Source of the DNA: Acidobacteriaceae bacterium | GTDB taxonomy: Bacteria; Acidobacteriota; Terriglobia; Terriglobales; Acidobacteriaceae | Assembly (NCBI GenBank): GCA_003134995.1 | Contig: PLDC01000011.1 | Location: forward strand, 1 to 55,263 | DNA length: 55,263 bases | Reading direction: 5' to 3' | Shown: piece after piece, positions 54,671 to 55,263 of the stretch | Layout of the letters: every line of letters begins with the position of its first letter | How positions within the stretch are numbered: the first letter of the stretch is position 1 | Notes under the pieces: generated by a model | The model's input: only the letters and a program-made list of their open reading frames with translations | Database searches by the model: none | What the model was told of the DNA's origin: nothing | Made by a program: the position numbers and the translations under genes

Positions 54671-55263
54671 ATGGCAACTGATCGCATCGTCGGCATCGAC
54701 CTGGGCACCACGAATTCTCTCGTGGCCTTCATGCAAGGGGAGAGCCCTGTCGTCATTCCCGGAGACGATGGATCGAATCTTGTTCCTTCGGTCGTGGCGC
54801 TTGACGAGAACGATCAGCCGGTCATCGGCAATGCAGCGCGCAAACATCTCACCGAGACGCCGGAACGCGCCGTCTATTCGATAAAACGCCTTATGGGACG
54901 CGGGGTTGACGACATTCAGGACGAATTGAAGTTTTTTCCATTTCGTCTTGCGGAAGATCTGCAGCCCGGCGAAGTGATCCGAATCAAGCTGGGGGATAAA
55001 ACTTTTACTCCGCCGGAAATCTCCGCGCTCATTCTTCGTCAGCTCAAGCGCAACGCCGAGCGCTTCTTCGGAGCGCAGGTCACCAAGGCTGTCATCACTG
55101 TGCCCGCGTATTTCAACGACGCGCAACGCCAGGCTACAAAAGATGCCGGGCGCATCGCCGGCCTCGAAGTTCTCCGTCTGGTGAACGAACCGACTGCAGC
55201 CTCGCTCGCCTACGGCCTCGACAAAAAGCAAAACGGAATCGTCGCCGTCTACGATCTCGGCGG
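54671..55263 (+). CDS. hscA: Hsp70 chaperone HscA, partial at window end
   Basis: The first 197 codons of an Hsp70 ATPase, cut by the window edge. [16 protein letters not shown] is the phosphate-1 motif; [20 protein letters not shown] and [16 protein letters not shown] follow. Its position after hscB identifies it as HscA rather than DnaK. It drives cluster release from IscU. Confidence 0.93.
   Translation, partial: MATDRIVGIDLGTTNSLVAFMQGESPVVIPGDDGSNLVPSVVALDENDQPVIGNAARKHLTETPERAVYSIKRLMGRGVDDIQDELKFFPFRLAEDLQPGEVIRIKLGDKTFTPPEISALILRQLKRNAERFFGAQVTKAVITVPAYFNDAQRQATKDAGRIAGLEVLRLVNEPTAASLAYGLDKKQNGIVAVYDLG

Noticed and set aside
54659..55231. 190-codon minus-strand frame
   Set aside because: Antisense to hscA, which is identified by Hsp70 motifs.

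Overview
The window looks like a chromosome segment of an Acidobacteriota bacterium (Terriglobia/Koribacter-like). The clues are a very large TonB-dependent receptor with an N-terminal carboxypeptidase-regulatory-like domain, a GloVer-repeat secreted protein, RHS/YD-repeat genes, an Rrf2-isc-hscBA block and many short palindromic intergenic repeats. No rRNA gene and no CRISPR array was seen. The taxonomic call is an inference from gene style.

It has two very different halves. Positions 1 to about 26100 read as an accessory island. Its right edge is marked by the 5' half of a tRNA-Val(GAC) gene on the minus strand (26103-26141), broken in the anticodon loop. The island holds, in order: (i) a 5'-truncated RHS tip with a phospholipase A2-like motif, interrupted by an in-frame TAG and followed by a small membrane protein; (ii) a multi-TM vWA protein; (iii) three secreted proteins, one with phage tail-fibre repeats, one possibly a TIM-barrel, one with GloVer repeats and an IPT domain; (iv) a compact six-gene set (8825-16711): a GRDP-like small protein with a Cys-rich tail, two methyltransferases, two Fe(II)/2-oxoglutarate oxygenases and a 1422-residue UvrA-like protein, which resembles an undescribed biosynthetic/self-resistance cluster; (v) a RADAR-type anti-phage pair, rdrA and rdrB. 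rdrB has a one-base frameshift near 20170 and its 3' end is fused in frame to a second RHS gene with its own toxin-like tip; (vi) a likely immunity gene and a di-haem cytochrome. The two RHS copies are direct repeats about 22 kb apart and could recombine.

From 26176 the window is core-like: thioredoxin 2, a dicarboxylate symporter, an alpha/beta hydrolase, and the TonB receptor, divergent from an operon with a semialdehyde dehydrogenase, a FadR-type GntR regulator, a 3-hydroxyisobutyrate-type dehydrogenase, E1 alpha, E1 beta, an M24-family protein and an E2 acyltransferase. Candidate GntR operators sit at the operon promoter and just before the regulator gene.

Next come a small conserved protein, a phosphatidyltransferase, cysS, an FmdE-like protein, and the minus-strand gatC/secreted protein/gatA set, then a DUF721 protein, a CCA-adding enzyme carrying an in-frame palindromic repeat insertion, tsaD and a single-domain response regulator. 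The window ends in the iron-sulfur assembly operon (Rrf2 regulator, iscS, iscU, iscA, hscB, hscA), with hscA cut off by the window edge.
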